This document shows, piece after piece, positions 37,294 to 46,012 of a DNA stretch of 64,000 nt. Origin of the DNA: Bradyrhizobium archetypum (GTDB taxonomy: Bacteria > Pseudomonadota > Alphaproteobacteria > Rhizobiales > Xanthobacteraceae); the NCBI RefSeq assembly GCF_013114835.1, contig NZ_JAAVLW010000010.1, positions 181,993 through 245,992 of the forward strand, given 5' to 3'. Below the pieces are notes generated by a model. It was given only the letters and a program-made list of their open reading frames with translations. It was not told the DNA's origin and made no database searches. Positions within the stretch are counted from its first letter, which is position 1. Every line of letters starts with the position of its first letter. Made by a program: the position numbers and the translations under genes.

Positions 37294-37810
37294 ACTGCGC
37301 TAACCTGCCGCGCATAATGCGTGCGCCCCTGCTGTGTTCTCCATCTATGAGAATAAATTGAGCTTTTTGGCGCCAGGGACGCGCCGGTTGTGGTTTGCCT
37401 CAGATGGTTGAGGACCCCTGTCGCTCTTCTCTAAGTTTTGCAGCGACGCTCCTTTGTCGAGACGTGACTTTGACAAATTCATCGAGACGAGCCCCCGAAG
37501 GGGCTTGAATCTTACGTGGCGTCAAATTGTAGGATCTCAATACGACGTAGGGACAACTCCACCTAGGCGGGAGGACGGATGGACCTGCAGTACGTTCAGA
37601 GTTTCTGGGCGATAGCTCCCGCATTCTCGACGCACTGGATGATCATCGTGGCCTTGCAAGTGCTTGATCGGCGCGAGCCGTTCCGGTTCGGGTGATCGCG
37701 GGGTGTACTGGATACTGACGCAGCGTTCGTTACGACTAGTCGGGCTTCGACTCGACATCATGTCGTTGGCTCATCGGTTGCTGCTCCAACAGTTAAGTTA
37801 AGGATTACGT
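37294..37810. other. nolA 3' flank with a further promoter repeat, no gene
   Basis: Short frames only. The frame from the ATG at 37579 (MDLQYVQSFWAIAPAF...) stops after about 39 codons. The region carries copy 3 of the NolA-type promoter. Confidence 0.4.
37502..37538 (+). promoter_or_regulatory. NolA-type promoter, copy 3
   Basis: TTGAAT at 37505-37510 and TAGGAT at 37530-37535 with a 19-base spacer. The preceding GC and the inner GCGTCA-ATTG are shared with copies 1, 2 and 4. No intact gene lies directly downstream; the next protein-coding gene on this strand starts at 38369. Confidence 0.55.
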
Positions 37811-38296
37811 ATGTCTCTAGCTGCTAGGCTCACGCGTCACGAGACGGTCAGAAGGCTCGAGCACTTCCGCAAGGAGCGGATTGTCAAGGCGGTCTATGCG
37901 CCGGATGCGGTGCTGCCGTCGGCACACTTGCAGCGAAAACAGGACGACCGACTAGTGATCAGGGCGGGATGTATTCACGTCGCCTTTGCCGGACAGGAAC
38001 GGAAGCTCGGGCCGAGTTCCGCATGTGACGTCTCAGGCGCCGGTCCTTACAAAGTATGGAATGCAGGCGACGGACCCGCAGACACCAAATACGTGACGCC
38101 GCGGGGATGGAAATGCGAAACGTTTGCAGATCGATTGCAGCGTCAGCAGCGCGTCGGACGTGATGGAATTCCGCTGATCGCCGCGTCCTTCGGCGAACCA
38201 ATGGTTGGTTCGCTCTGTCGCGGCAGCTGCGGAGGGTCGGCCGGCCGCGGCATATGCGGTGCCTTCAGGCATCCAAAGCTGGCGTTAATCTCATAA
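37811..38296 (+). other. Long open frame of doubtful coding value
   Basis: A 161-codon frame (MSLAARLTRHETVRRLEHF...) without any motif I recognise and with odd Gly/Cys-rich composition at its end. No good ribosome site precedes the ATG. It may be a decayed gene. Confidence 0.2.
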
Positions 38297-38368
38297 CCAA
38301 GCGGCGCCCTCACATGCGCAGGAACGGCGAGGCTGATAGCAAACTCAAGCGAAAATCCGGAGCTCCAA

Positions 38369-39475
38369 GTGTCAATTTCTCGAATCACTTCAGCCGCAGG
38401 TGCAGCAATCCTCTCTTGTGCTTTGGCTTCGACCGCGCCCGCTGCCGACGTCAATATCGCCGTGGTCGGCCCGATGACCGGAAGTACTGCTGCGCTTGGC
38501 GTACAAATGCGCGATGGTGCTACTGCGGCTGTCGATGCGTTAAATGCTTCGGGCCTACTTCCCGGTATCAAGGTCATATTGAGCGTCGCCGATGACGCGT
38601 GCGATCCCAAGCAGGCCGTCGCAGTTGCCAACCGGCTGACGATGGATCAGCCTAAGTTGGTCGTTGGCCACTTTTGTTCGTCTTCCTCTATCCCCGCTTC
38701 CGACGTTTACGCTGAAGCGAAACTCATTCAGATTTCACCTGGCTCAACGAATCCTCAGCTAACAGAGCGTGGTCTCAAGACGGTGTTTCGGATCTGCGGC
38801 CGCGATGATCAACAGGGAGTCGTGGCAGCCGAATATATCCTGCGACACTATCGGCACAAAAGGATTGCCGTCCTTGATGACAAGAGCACTGCCGGCAAGG
38901 GCATTGCCGATGTCGTTGCGTCGCGCCTTCAGGAAGCAGGCGAAAAGGCCATTCGGCAAAGCTATGTGGCCGGCGAGAAGGACTACACCGCCCTGGTCTC
39001 AAGAATGAAAAGAGACGGAATCCAGATCGCCTATATCGGCGGCTATTACAACGAGATCGGCTTGATTGTGCGTCAGGCCGCAGAAGCAGGCGCAGGTCTC
39101 ACTGTGATGGGGAACGATCCGTTGATGACCAGCGACTTTTCGGCGATCGCTGGCGAAGCAGCAAACGGCACACTGTTCACCTTTATGCCCGACCCCACCA
39201 AGAATGCTCAAGCGGCGGACGCCGTAGCTAGGCTCAAGTCTTCCAAAATGTCAGCGGGAGGCTACACGCTCTACGCCTATGCCGCCGTTCAAGCGTGGGC
39301 GGACGCGGTCAAGCGGGCCGGGACCTTCGATGGTCCGCAAGTAGCAGCTGCGCTTCGTTCGCAGCCAATCCAAACAGTAATCGGGCCGGTCCGGTTCGAT
39401 ACCAAGGGAGACAATGCCGCTCCCGGCTTCGTCGTCTACCGGTGGAACAACAACATTGTCGAAGCGATCGAGTAA
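38369..39475 (+). CDS. ABC transporter substrate-binding protein, LivJ/LivK type
   Basis: A 368-residue periplasmic binding protein (Peripla_BP_6). Signal peptide residues 1-25 (TSAAGAAILSCALASTAPAA). The mature part begins DVNIAVVGPMTGSTAALGVQ, and AVLDDKSTAGKGIADVVA is typical of the branched-chain amino acid group. The GTG at 38369 has GGAG eight bases upstream. No permease or ATPase follows, so it either serves a transporter elsewhere or has another sensing role. Downstream, same strand: an aminotransferase and a monooxygenase. Confidence 0.88.
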   Translation: MSISRITSAAGAAILSCALASTAPAADVNIAVVGPMTGSTAALGVQMRDGATAAVDALNASGLLPGIKVILSVADDACDPKQAVAVANRLTMDQPKLVVGHFCSSSSIPASDVYAEAKLIQISPGSTNPQLTERGLKTVFRICGRDDQQGVVAAEYILRHYRHKRIAVLDDKSTAGKGIADVVASRLQEAGEKAIRQSYVAGEKDYTALVSRMKRDGIQIAYIGGYYNEIGLIVRQAAEAGAGLTVMGNDPLMTSDFSAIAGEAANGTLFTFMPDPTKNAQAADAVARLKSSKMSAGGYTLYAYAAVQAWADAVKRAGTFDGPQVAAALRSQPIQTVIGPVRFDTKGDNAAPGFVVYRWNNNIVEAIE

Positions 39476-39536
39476 CACTCATCGCTGCGAGCGCACCCAA
39501 GCCTAGATCTTCAGCCCTAGATATTCTAGCGAAGTA

Positions 39537-39830
39537 ATGGAAATGATGAAACGTAATTCCGGATATGACGTGCTACTCGGATCGGTTCTCGCGCTCGCGG
39601 CACTCGCGTCCTTTCTCGCGCTCGCGGTACTGGTCGTCGAGCTATCCAATGACATCGACGCACCAACGGATGAGCTTATGCCCAACGGAACAGCTCGGCC
39701 GATGTCGCTGCGTAATCTCTGTTTAGCTCTTTGCCGCACTTCCACTGTGCGATTTGAGGACGACTCGTTGCGGACTAGTATTTGGTACCCGGACCAACGC
39801 AGAGTGATATTGCGGCCAACGCAGAAATGA
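39537..39830 (+). CDS. Hypothetical membrane protein, 97 aa
   Basis: The frame has one long hydrophobic segment (VLLGSVLALAALASFLALAV) and then a polar tail. It begins 60 bases after the binding-protein gene on the same strand. There is no clear ribosome site and the tail looks unstructured. It could be a small membrane protein or noise; I lean slightly to real. Confidence 0.3.
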   Translation: MEMMKRNSGYDVLLGSVLALAALASFLALAVLVVELSNDIDAPTDELMPNGTARPMSLRNLCLALCRTSTVRFEDDSLRTSIWYPDQRRVILRPTQK

Positions 39831-40096
39831 CAGCAATGCCACTCCGTGATCGAGGCGCCTGATTGCTGCACGACACCTGATCCGCTCGACAATTATTCTC
39901 TCGGCTTATTCAGGGTGGCGTGGAGCGACAGGTTCATCCCAGCTCCAAACAATTGGGCATTTCGAGCTGCCCGTAGGGAATTTTGGATGGGGGCTGCCCT
40001 CGCTGTCCCAACAAACACTCGAACTCTGTGTCCGGCCATCTACGACCGGCATGCTGACAACTGCCAGCGCCCTCGGCGGTTCAACGGGAGAAACCT

Positions 40097-41215
40097 ATGT
40101 CCGATGCCAAATTACAAAATGTGCTCTCTTCTCTTTCGCAGGCAGCGAGACAGTTAGATGCTCTGCCGTCCGGCCGGCCTGCGCCGGCCGCTAATTACGT
40201 CAAACTAAACACGAATGAGAACCCATTTCCGTTGCCAACAATCGTATGGCAAAGTGCAATTGCGGCGCTTGAGCGGCAGTATCTGTACCCAGAAGATGAC
40301 AACATTAGCCTGAGGGAAGCAGCGGCTAACACTTACGGCGTCGCGATCGATCATGTGATTGCCGGCAATGGATCATCTGAGCTCCTCGGGCTCATCTACA
40401 GAGCATTTCTTGCCCCGGGCGACAGCGTCGCAATTCTGTCGCCGGGTTTCTCATTCAATCGCAAACTTGCTATGTTGCAGGGAGCTCAACTGCTGGAGAT
40501 CGGATGTAACGAAGCTCAGTCGTTGCCGATAGAGCAATTGCTCGTTGGGCCAGCAAAAGATGCCAAGTTCATTCTGTTGGCCAATCCGAACAATCCGACC
40601 GGAACGTTCATCCCTATCGCCGATATCGAACGCCTCCTGGCACAATCGGACCGCCTCGTCGTGTTGGACGAAGCCTATGTCGATTTTGCGCCTGATAATG
40701 GCCTGCGGCTCCTCGGCCGCTATCCGAATCTTCTGCTCTTAAGAACACTTTCGAAAAGCTATGCCGCCGCTGGCATTCGCGTCGGCTTCGGGTTCGGCCA
40801 CCCGCAGCTTATTGGACGGCTTCGTAACATCCAGAACGTCTTCAACATGAATGTAATCGGGCATGCGGTCGGCATCAGCATTCTTGCGCATCGCGCCGTC
40901 TATGAAGAGAACCATATGCACATCAGGCATGAAAGACAGCGGGTTGCGACCGCACTGTCGCAACTTGGATTTTCTCTAACGCCCTCCCACGCAAACTTTT
41001 TGCTAGCGCGTGTGCCTGCGGGACACGACGGAAGATGGTGGCAGGCCTCTTTGGAAAGGCAAAGAGTACTTGTTGCCTTCCTTCCCGATAACGGTCTTGA
41101 AAATTGCATTCGCGTGAGCATCGGGACAAAAGCGCAAATGGATGCGTTTCTGGGAGCCGTCAGTGACATTTCTGACAGCTTAAAGCGAGGAAGATCGCCA
41201 GTTGAGCCGCGCTAA
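40097..41215 (+). CDS. hisC: Histidinol-phosphate aminotransferase-like PLP enzyme
   Basis: A 372-residue class I/II aminotransferase of the HisC type. Motifs: KLNTNENPFPLP at the start, LANPNNPTGTF, DEAYVDFAP, and the PLP lysine in LRTLSKSYAAAGIRVGFGFG. GGAG precedes the ATG by about six bases. HisC converts histidinol phosphate with 2-oxoglutarate, but island-borne copies often act on other amino acids. Its company (binding protein upstream, flavin monooxygenase downstream, same strand) suggests a specialised pathway rather than histidine synthesis. Confidence 0.85.
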   Translation: MSDAKLQNVLSSLSQAARQLDALPSGRPAPAANYVKLNTNENPFPLPTIVWQSAIAALERQYLYPEDDNISLREAAANTYGVAIDHVIAGNGSSELLGLIYRAFLAPGDSVAILSPGFSFNRKLAMLQGAQLLEIGCNEAQSLPIEQLLVGPAKDAKFILLANPNNPTGTFIPIADIERLLAQSDRLVVLDEAYVDFAPDNGLRLLGRYPNLLLLRTLSKSYAAAGIRVGFGFGHPQLIGRLRNIQNVFNMNVIGHAVGISILAHRAVYEENHMHIRHERQRVATALSQLGFSLTPSHANFLLARVPAGHDGRWWQASLERQRVLVAFLPDNGLENCIRVSIGTKAQMDAFLGAVSDISDSLKRGRSPVEPR

Positions 41216-41494
41216 AGTCTGGTTTTGCGTTACCCAGGCGAACGTACCACGACGCCGCCAATGGCGAAGATCTGTTGTGAGTGAGCGGCGAACAGTAACA
41301 ACGGATCTAGTCCCCTTGGCAACGGATGCTTAGGCGTCGAAGAGGGACGGACAATCGTCTCGTGATCAGCGGTGAATACAAAAGCAGAGGAGAACAAATG
41401 TGCGGCCACAATAGGAGATGTCGGCGTCTTTGACCCGCTCAGATGCCAAAAACAAGCGAACTTCCTGTCCTGACCTACAATTGGAGACAATCCA

Positions 41495-42526
41495 GTGAAA
41501 GACTCCTTTTCTTCTTCAAAACTAACGTTTGGCATCTTCGATCACTTAGACGAGGACGGCCGCGACATCGCCCGACAATACGCAGATCGCCTCGTCTTGG
41601 CAGAGGCGTACGACCGTCTCGGCTTCTTTGCATATCACGTGGCAGAGCACCACTGTACGCCGCATGGGAGAGGTCCATCGCCAAATTTGTTCCTGTCAAG
41701 CGTCGCACAGCGCACACGGCAACTTCGTATCGGGCCATTGGTGATGCTGCTTAACCTCTATCATCCCCTACGTGCGTTTGAAGAGATTTGTATGCTCGAT
41801 CATTTGAGCGGTGGGCGGCTTGAGGTGGGTATCGGACGCGGCTCTCTTCCGCTTGAATTGGGCTACTACGGCATCAGCGCCGACGCGGCGCCAAGCCGTT
41901 ATGAAGAAGCAAGCGAAATCCTCATCAGCGCTATGAAAGGCGGCACGCTGTCCTATCGAGGTCAGCATTTTGAGCTCAACAACGTTCCTTTGACGGTAAA
42001 AACTTATCAGCGTCCAAGGCCGCCGACATGGATTGCCACAAATCGACCCGAGTCCGCAGCTTGGGCCGCTGCCAATGGCGCAAATCTCGCGTGCGTAGGC
42101 CCCTCCTCTGCTGTGCGCAAAGTTACCGACGCCTTCCGCGGTAATCGAGAGCCCTACGGCAGGGCTAACGATCAAATGCCATTTCTTGGATTGCTTCGCA
42201 TGGTCGTGATTGCGCGTTCGGAGACAGACGCCTATTCGCTCGCGGCATCTGCTTACACACAATGGCTCGAGAGCTTTAAGTTCCTCTACGAGCTCAATGC
42301 CGTCCCTACACCACCACACCTTCCGCTGACCTTCGATGCGGCAATCGAGAGCGAATTGTGCGTCGTCGGAACGCCAGCTTCTGTGCGACAAATTCTTCTA
42401 AATCACCTGGAAGAGGCGGGTGCCAATTACCTTCTTTGTCAACTCGCATTTGGCAATCTGCCATTAGATGCTTCCCTGTGCACGGCAACCGCAATTCAAT
42501 CCGAAGTCATGGCTGGACTTGGCTGA
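41495..42526 (+). CDS. Luciferase-like flavin monooxygenase
   Basis: A 343-residue TIM-barrel flavin monooxygenase of the bacterial luciferase family. Characteristic stretches: GFFAYHVAEHH, RIGPLVMLLNLYHPLRAFEE, MLDHLSGGRLEVGIGRG and a late VGTPASVRQIL. Such enzymes use reduced FMN and O2. The start is a GTG at 41495 with GGAG ahead of it. It stands 280 bases after the aminotransferase on the same strand. Substrate unknown. Confidence 0.85.
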   Translation: MKDSFSSSKLTFGIFDHLDEDGRDIARQYADRLVLAEAYDRLGFFAYHVAEHHCTPHGRGPSPNLFLSSVAQRTRQLRIGPLVMLLNLYHPLRAFEEICMLDHLSGGRLEVGIGRGSLPLELGYYGISADAAPSRYEEASEILISAMKGGTLSYRGQHFELNNVPLTVKTYQRPRPPTWIATNRPESAAWAAANGANLACVGPSSAVRKVTDAFRGNREPYGRANDQMPFLGLLRMVVIARSETDAYSLAASAYTQWLESFKFLYELNAVPTPPHLPLTFDAAIESELCVVGTPASVRQILLNHLEEAGANYLLCQLAFGNLPLDASLCTATAIQSEVMAGLG

Positions 42527-42724
42527 CAATGATTTGCCCGTCCGGCTTTAGAGATCAAGCGTTGTGGCAGCGCTCCGCGCCCTCCCGTACCGTCGGCGGG
42601 CAGCATGCGCTCACGATCAGCGGCTCCTGTTTGCTCACCACGACGTCCATGGGTCAACGAGGTGCGCTGTTGCCGCGATCCAGCAGCCGCACGTTTTTCT
42701 AACCATACCTACGAGGACTGACTA

Positions 42725-43150
42725 ATGACGAAAGACCGATTCGCCATGGGCTTTGCCCTTGCATTCATTCTGATGGCGAGCTTTCCTGGAGCCGCCGGCG
42801 CGGAGGAACCTGCGTACGCGGGGCTGAATGGCGGCGCGCCGATCAACACCGGCGACGTGTTGTCAGGGGAGCTCTACGCTTTGCGCATACGCGATGCCAA
42901 GCACGGCAAAAAGGTCACCTACCAGATCATCACCGCGCCGCGCCGGCTGCCCGAGCCGCACGCGCTGTGCAAGCTAGAGACCGGACCGGTAATGTTTCAG
43001 CTGCTCACAACTAGCGAAGCACACGCCAGTCAGCTGAAGCCACTAGTCGGCAAGAGGATCTCGGTGAAGGTCGATGAAATCGCCTGTGCCGACGCCGAGC
43101 AGATGAGCGAGGCGGTGATCAAGAAGTGGAGTCTGGTGAAACAGCGTTGA
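42725..43150 (+). CDS. Secreted hypothetical protein, 141 aa
   Basis: ATG with GAGG eight bases upstream. Residues 1-26 form a Sec signal (FAMGFALAFILMASFPGAAG then AEE). The mature part is about 115 residues with two cysteines (HALCKLE and IACADAE), perhaps a disulfide, and a beta-rich pattern. I do not recognise the family. Codon use is like the neighbouring good genes. Confidence 0.65.
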   Translation: MTKDRFAMGFALAFILMASFPGAAGAEEPAYAGLNGGAPINTGDVLSGELYALRIRDAKHGKKVTYQIITAPRRLPEPHALCKLETGPVMFQLLTTSEAHASQLKPLVGKRISVKVDEIACADAEQMSEAVIKKWSLVKQR

Positions 43151-43626
43151 GTCGTTAGAGCCTCCGCTGACGATATCCGGCATATCGCGCAACAAGTTGC
43201 GGAATTCGCTCCACTACCTTGCAGTGAGCCTGGGCGGCACCGCTTGCCAGCTACCCGCAAGCATGACCCACTCAGGTGTTCCGACTCCACATCAGTGAAG
43301 AAAACTGCGTCCCTGACTCTACGAGCCGGCTAGACGATCGGCATCGAACACTGCAAGCGTGCGACTGCTGGCGCGGGACGGCCAGACATCCATCAATGCT
43401 GTCCCACTGGGCTTGGGTCAACTCGACACATCGGTCCCGTAATCACTTTTACGAACTGCTTGTGACCTATGATCAACCCTAAGCTGCGCCGCGCAGCATG
43501 CGTGCTGGGCAAGCTGCCACCACGGCTGCCCTTTTCATCCACAGAAGTCTGATTGCCATATCGATGCCATCAACCGGGCTATCAGGAACATTTGCAGCAG
43601 CATCATTCGCAAAAGGAGAACCGTAA
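43151..43626. other. Intergenic, no gene
   Basis: Only short conflicting frames. No clear terminator or promoter apart from the ribosome site at 43614. Confidence 0.4.
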
Positions 43627-43917
43627 GTGCGCGTTAGTCCGTATTTCGACGAGATCAAGGCTCGCGCGCTGCAACTGCTAACTAGCTTTCGGCCCACCGA
43701 AACCACATTCCCTCGAAACAAAGGGGAACTCCGACATGCCGTGCGCGGCGCACTCAGCCAAGCACGCGACGAAATGTACAAGCGCGAGAGACCCCACATC
43801 ATGGGGTCGCGAGCGGAACGCGCTGCTGTGTATCGGCGCACTCACTTCAACGTTGGCAACTTCACGCGAGCAGAGCGGGAAATTTGCAAGCTCATGTGGA
43901 CGCGGCTGTACCACTGA
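43627..43917 (+). CDS. Hypothetical protein, 96 aa
   Basis: GTG start with GGAG eight bases upstream. The protein is basic and helical (YFDEIKARALQLLTSFRPTE, then GELRHAVRGALSQARDEMYK). I do not recognise the family. No conserved neighbour. The good ribosome site and natural composition support it. Confidence 0.4.
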   Translation: MRVSPYFDEIKARALQLLTSFRPTETTFPRNKGELRHAVRGALSQARDEMYKRERPHIMGSRAERAAVYRRTHFNVGNFTRAEREICKLMWTRLYH

Positions 43918-44555
43918 CGATGGCGCCTCTATTGCCACAGCGCTCAGCATCGGCAGCTCTTACATACATTGCAGCGTTTTGGCACAAGATCAAATCGCGC
44001 GTCGCGCCTCGCGAAACTCATCGTTTGAATGTTTTAGACGCGGCACTCTTCCGCATTTGCATCCCAACCACGGATTTGAACCTAATGCACGATACAAATG
44101 GCGACGTTTCGTCGGGAGACTCTGCGGGCATCGCAAGAGACAGCAAATCCGGGCTTAATCAAGCTCGTCATCGACCGCTACTTCAAGCGAGAACGGAATG
44201 GACGCCACCTGCTCGGCGAAATCTGTTCCCGACGTGGTAAAGCGCGTCAAGGCGCAAAAGCGCGAAGAAGACGAGCCCCGCCTCATAGCATCTGCTCATC
44301 GCCGGTGCCGAAGAGCGCTTACCGGTCGGTCGGCAAGCCATCAGATTAAGCAATACTGCGCAATCATCAAGGAGATCTGCGGCTTCTCAAGTAGACATCT
44401 CCCATCGATAATTGCAACAGGATCCGGCGTTACGTCGAAGCGCGCCGCGATGATGTTCGAGTGCTGAACAAACGTTCACACGATCCCGTTCGGCTCGCCA
44501 AAGAACGCAGGAATGCCAATCCCAACCCCTACTGACGACGAGAAGGAGGATCAAC

Positions 44556-44756
44556 TTGTCTGAGCAGCGACTGATCACGGCAGGCGCCTCGATCGAGAGA
44601 ATCGATCGTGTATGTCAGAGCTTTGGCACATATACTGAGAACTCGATTTCCCCATCCGTTCGAGGCGCGATGCACGCAATGCTCGATGAGGATCTTCTTT
44701 TGGCGAGGGCGCGAATTCTCGACTATATCGCGAAGCATGAGGCGCACCATCGATGA
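44556..44756 (+). CDS. Hypothetical protein, 66 aa
   Basis: A TTG start with a strong AAGGAGG six bases upstream. The short soluble protein (ASIERIDRVCQSFGTYTEN...DEDLLLARARILDYIAKHEA) is helical at the end. Family unknown. The ribosome site is the main support. Confidence 0.4.
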   Translation: MSEQRLITAGASIERIDRVCQSFGTYTENSISPSVRGAMHAMLDEDLLLARARILDYIAKHEAHHR

Positions 44757-45210
44757 GTATCCCTGCGGCCGTTTAAGGTACTGAGTCTCTTGCCCTCGCC
44801 GAGGAGCGCTTCGCGTGCGCTCGCGTGGTAATTGACGCTGATCCCTAATATTTGCGACCTGACGCTGGAGTTCAGGATGCGGATCATCCCGCAAGCGGGC
44901 GCGTCATGACGCGGCATCGTGGGAGAGCTCCGGGTAAGCATTTCGATAGTTGGGACTTCGCCGGACCGCCCCGGGGCGAAATCCGCCACCTCCTCCTGAC
45001 TTGATGGCGTGCTGATAAGCACCCGGCGAAGCGGCCAGTCGAACTCGGACATTGCTTTGATCCCCTGCCGCAGGGCGTTTCCGGCGAATGTCTATGAAGC
45101 CTTGGGTTGCGCGGGAAGTCAGTAATTCTGCATTCCGTGATGCGTGAAGGCGATCACGTCTCAGTGGGCAAATCCATTCCCAATTGCGAGTTATAATCGA
45201 CAGATTTTTG
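44757..45210. other. No gene supported
   Basis: A minus frame at 44723-45052 (MSEFDWPLRRVLISTPSSQE) has protein-like features but no ribosome site and no known match; left undecided. Confidence 0.35.
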
Positions 45211-45489
45211 CTATTTGGTCACACGGCCACGTAGCAAATCGCGGTAACGGTGGTCTGCCATCCATTTTGCTCGCGCCAAGTGACTATCAAATGCACTGCG
45301 AGCGCGCGACGGTTCGCGATCCGGATCGATATGCAAAACGATCCGAGCAACCTTCTTCCAGTCGGCGCCGTGGGCCTCGGCATCGAGAAGCCGCAAATAC
45401 GTGACCAGATGCCGTTCATCGTAGCTCGTGAGCACCGGATCAACCGGAGCTGAGTCGGCGACATCAGGATCGAGTAGCGGGGTCTGCAT
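45211..45489 (-). CDS. DUF2285 protein, QseM-like ICE regulator
   Basis: A 92-residue DUF2285 protein: TPLLDPDVADSAPV, then TYLRLLDAEAHGADWKKVAR, IVLHIDPDREP and SHLARAKWMADHRYRDLLRG. In Mesorhizobium symbiosis ICEs, DUF2285 proteins include the antiactivator QseM and the excision activator FseA. A gene for an XRE-type DNA-binding protein starts 200 bases away on the opposite strand, the qseM/qseC arrangement. I use the ATG at 45489; another at 45507 is possible. It suggests the island is or was a tripartite ICE with quorum-controlled transfer. Confidence 0.7.
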   Translation of the reverse strand: MQTPLLDPDVADSAPVDPVLTSYDERHLVTYLRLLDAEAHGADWKKVARIVLHIDPDREPSRARSAFDSHLARAKWMADHRYRDLLRGRVTK

Positions 45490-45685
45490 GAGTGCTATCA
45501 ACTCCATTGATCGATTTTAGTGCTTGTTCGTAGGTATATGCACATAACCGCCACATTGTTATCAGGTCGAGCATAATATTACTTAGAACGAGTAGCTATC
45601 GGACGAGCTGCGTACGTCGCTTGTCGACTTTCCCGCTTAATATACCACGTAGCGCCAATATACGCGATTGCTTCCTATCCTGCGG

Positions 45686-45815
45686 ATGGACATTCGCAAG
45701 GTCGTTGGAGCAGACCCTTCGCTTGGCCCTAGGCTAAGTCAGGAAGCCGTTGCAGAACGTATGGGCGTCGATCGCGCCTTCATCAGGAGCATGGAGCGAG
45801 GCTGCAACCGACGGG
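45686..45815 (+). pseudogene. XRE HTH regulator, QseC-like, truncated
   Basis: ATG at 45686 opens MDIRKVVGADPSLGPRLSQE, then AVAERMGVDRAFIRSMERG, a Cro/CI HTH close to the small regulators divergent from DUF2285 genes. The usual continuation after ERGxRN is missing: from about 45815 the DNA belongs to another gene on the opposite strand. The protein keeps most of its HTH but not its C-terminus. Confidence 0.55.
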
Positions 45816-46012
45816 GATCGGCCGTCCGTCTTCCTCGATCTGGAAATCGCCGAACACTTGCTCAATCAGTTCGTCCGCGCGGCCGCAGACCTCGAAGATG
45901 ACATGCAGTTCGGAAAACGGCGTCCACTGCGCGATGTCGACGATGCGCCCTTGAGCATCTCGGCAATGATGTTGAAGACGGCAATCCATGGTCCCGTTTG
46001 GTTTGGTTCGAG
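45815..46012 (-). pseudogene. ICE-type conserved hypothetical, C-terminal fragment
   Basis: Minus-strand frames give PWIAVFNIIAEMLK and, after a shift, GRIVDIAQWTPFSELHVIFE followed by ADELIEQVFGDFQIEEDGRP. This looks like real protein broken by an indel and truncated at the junction with the XRE gene. Function unknown. Confidence 0.4.
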
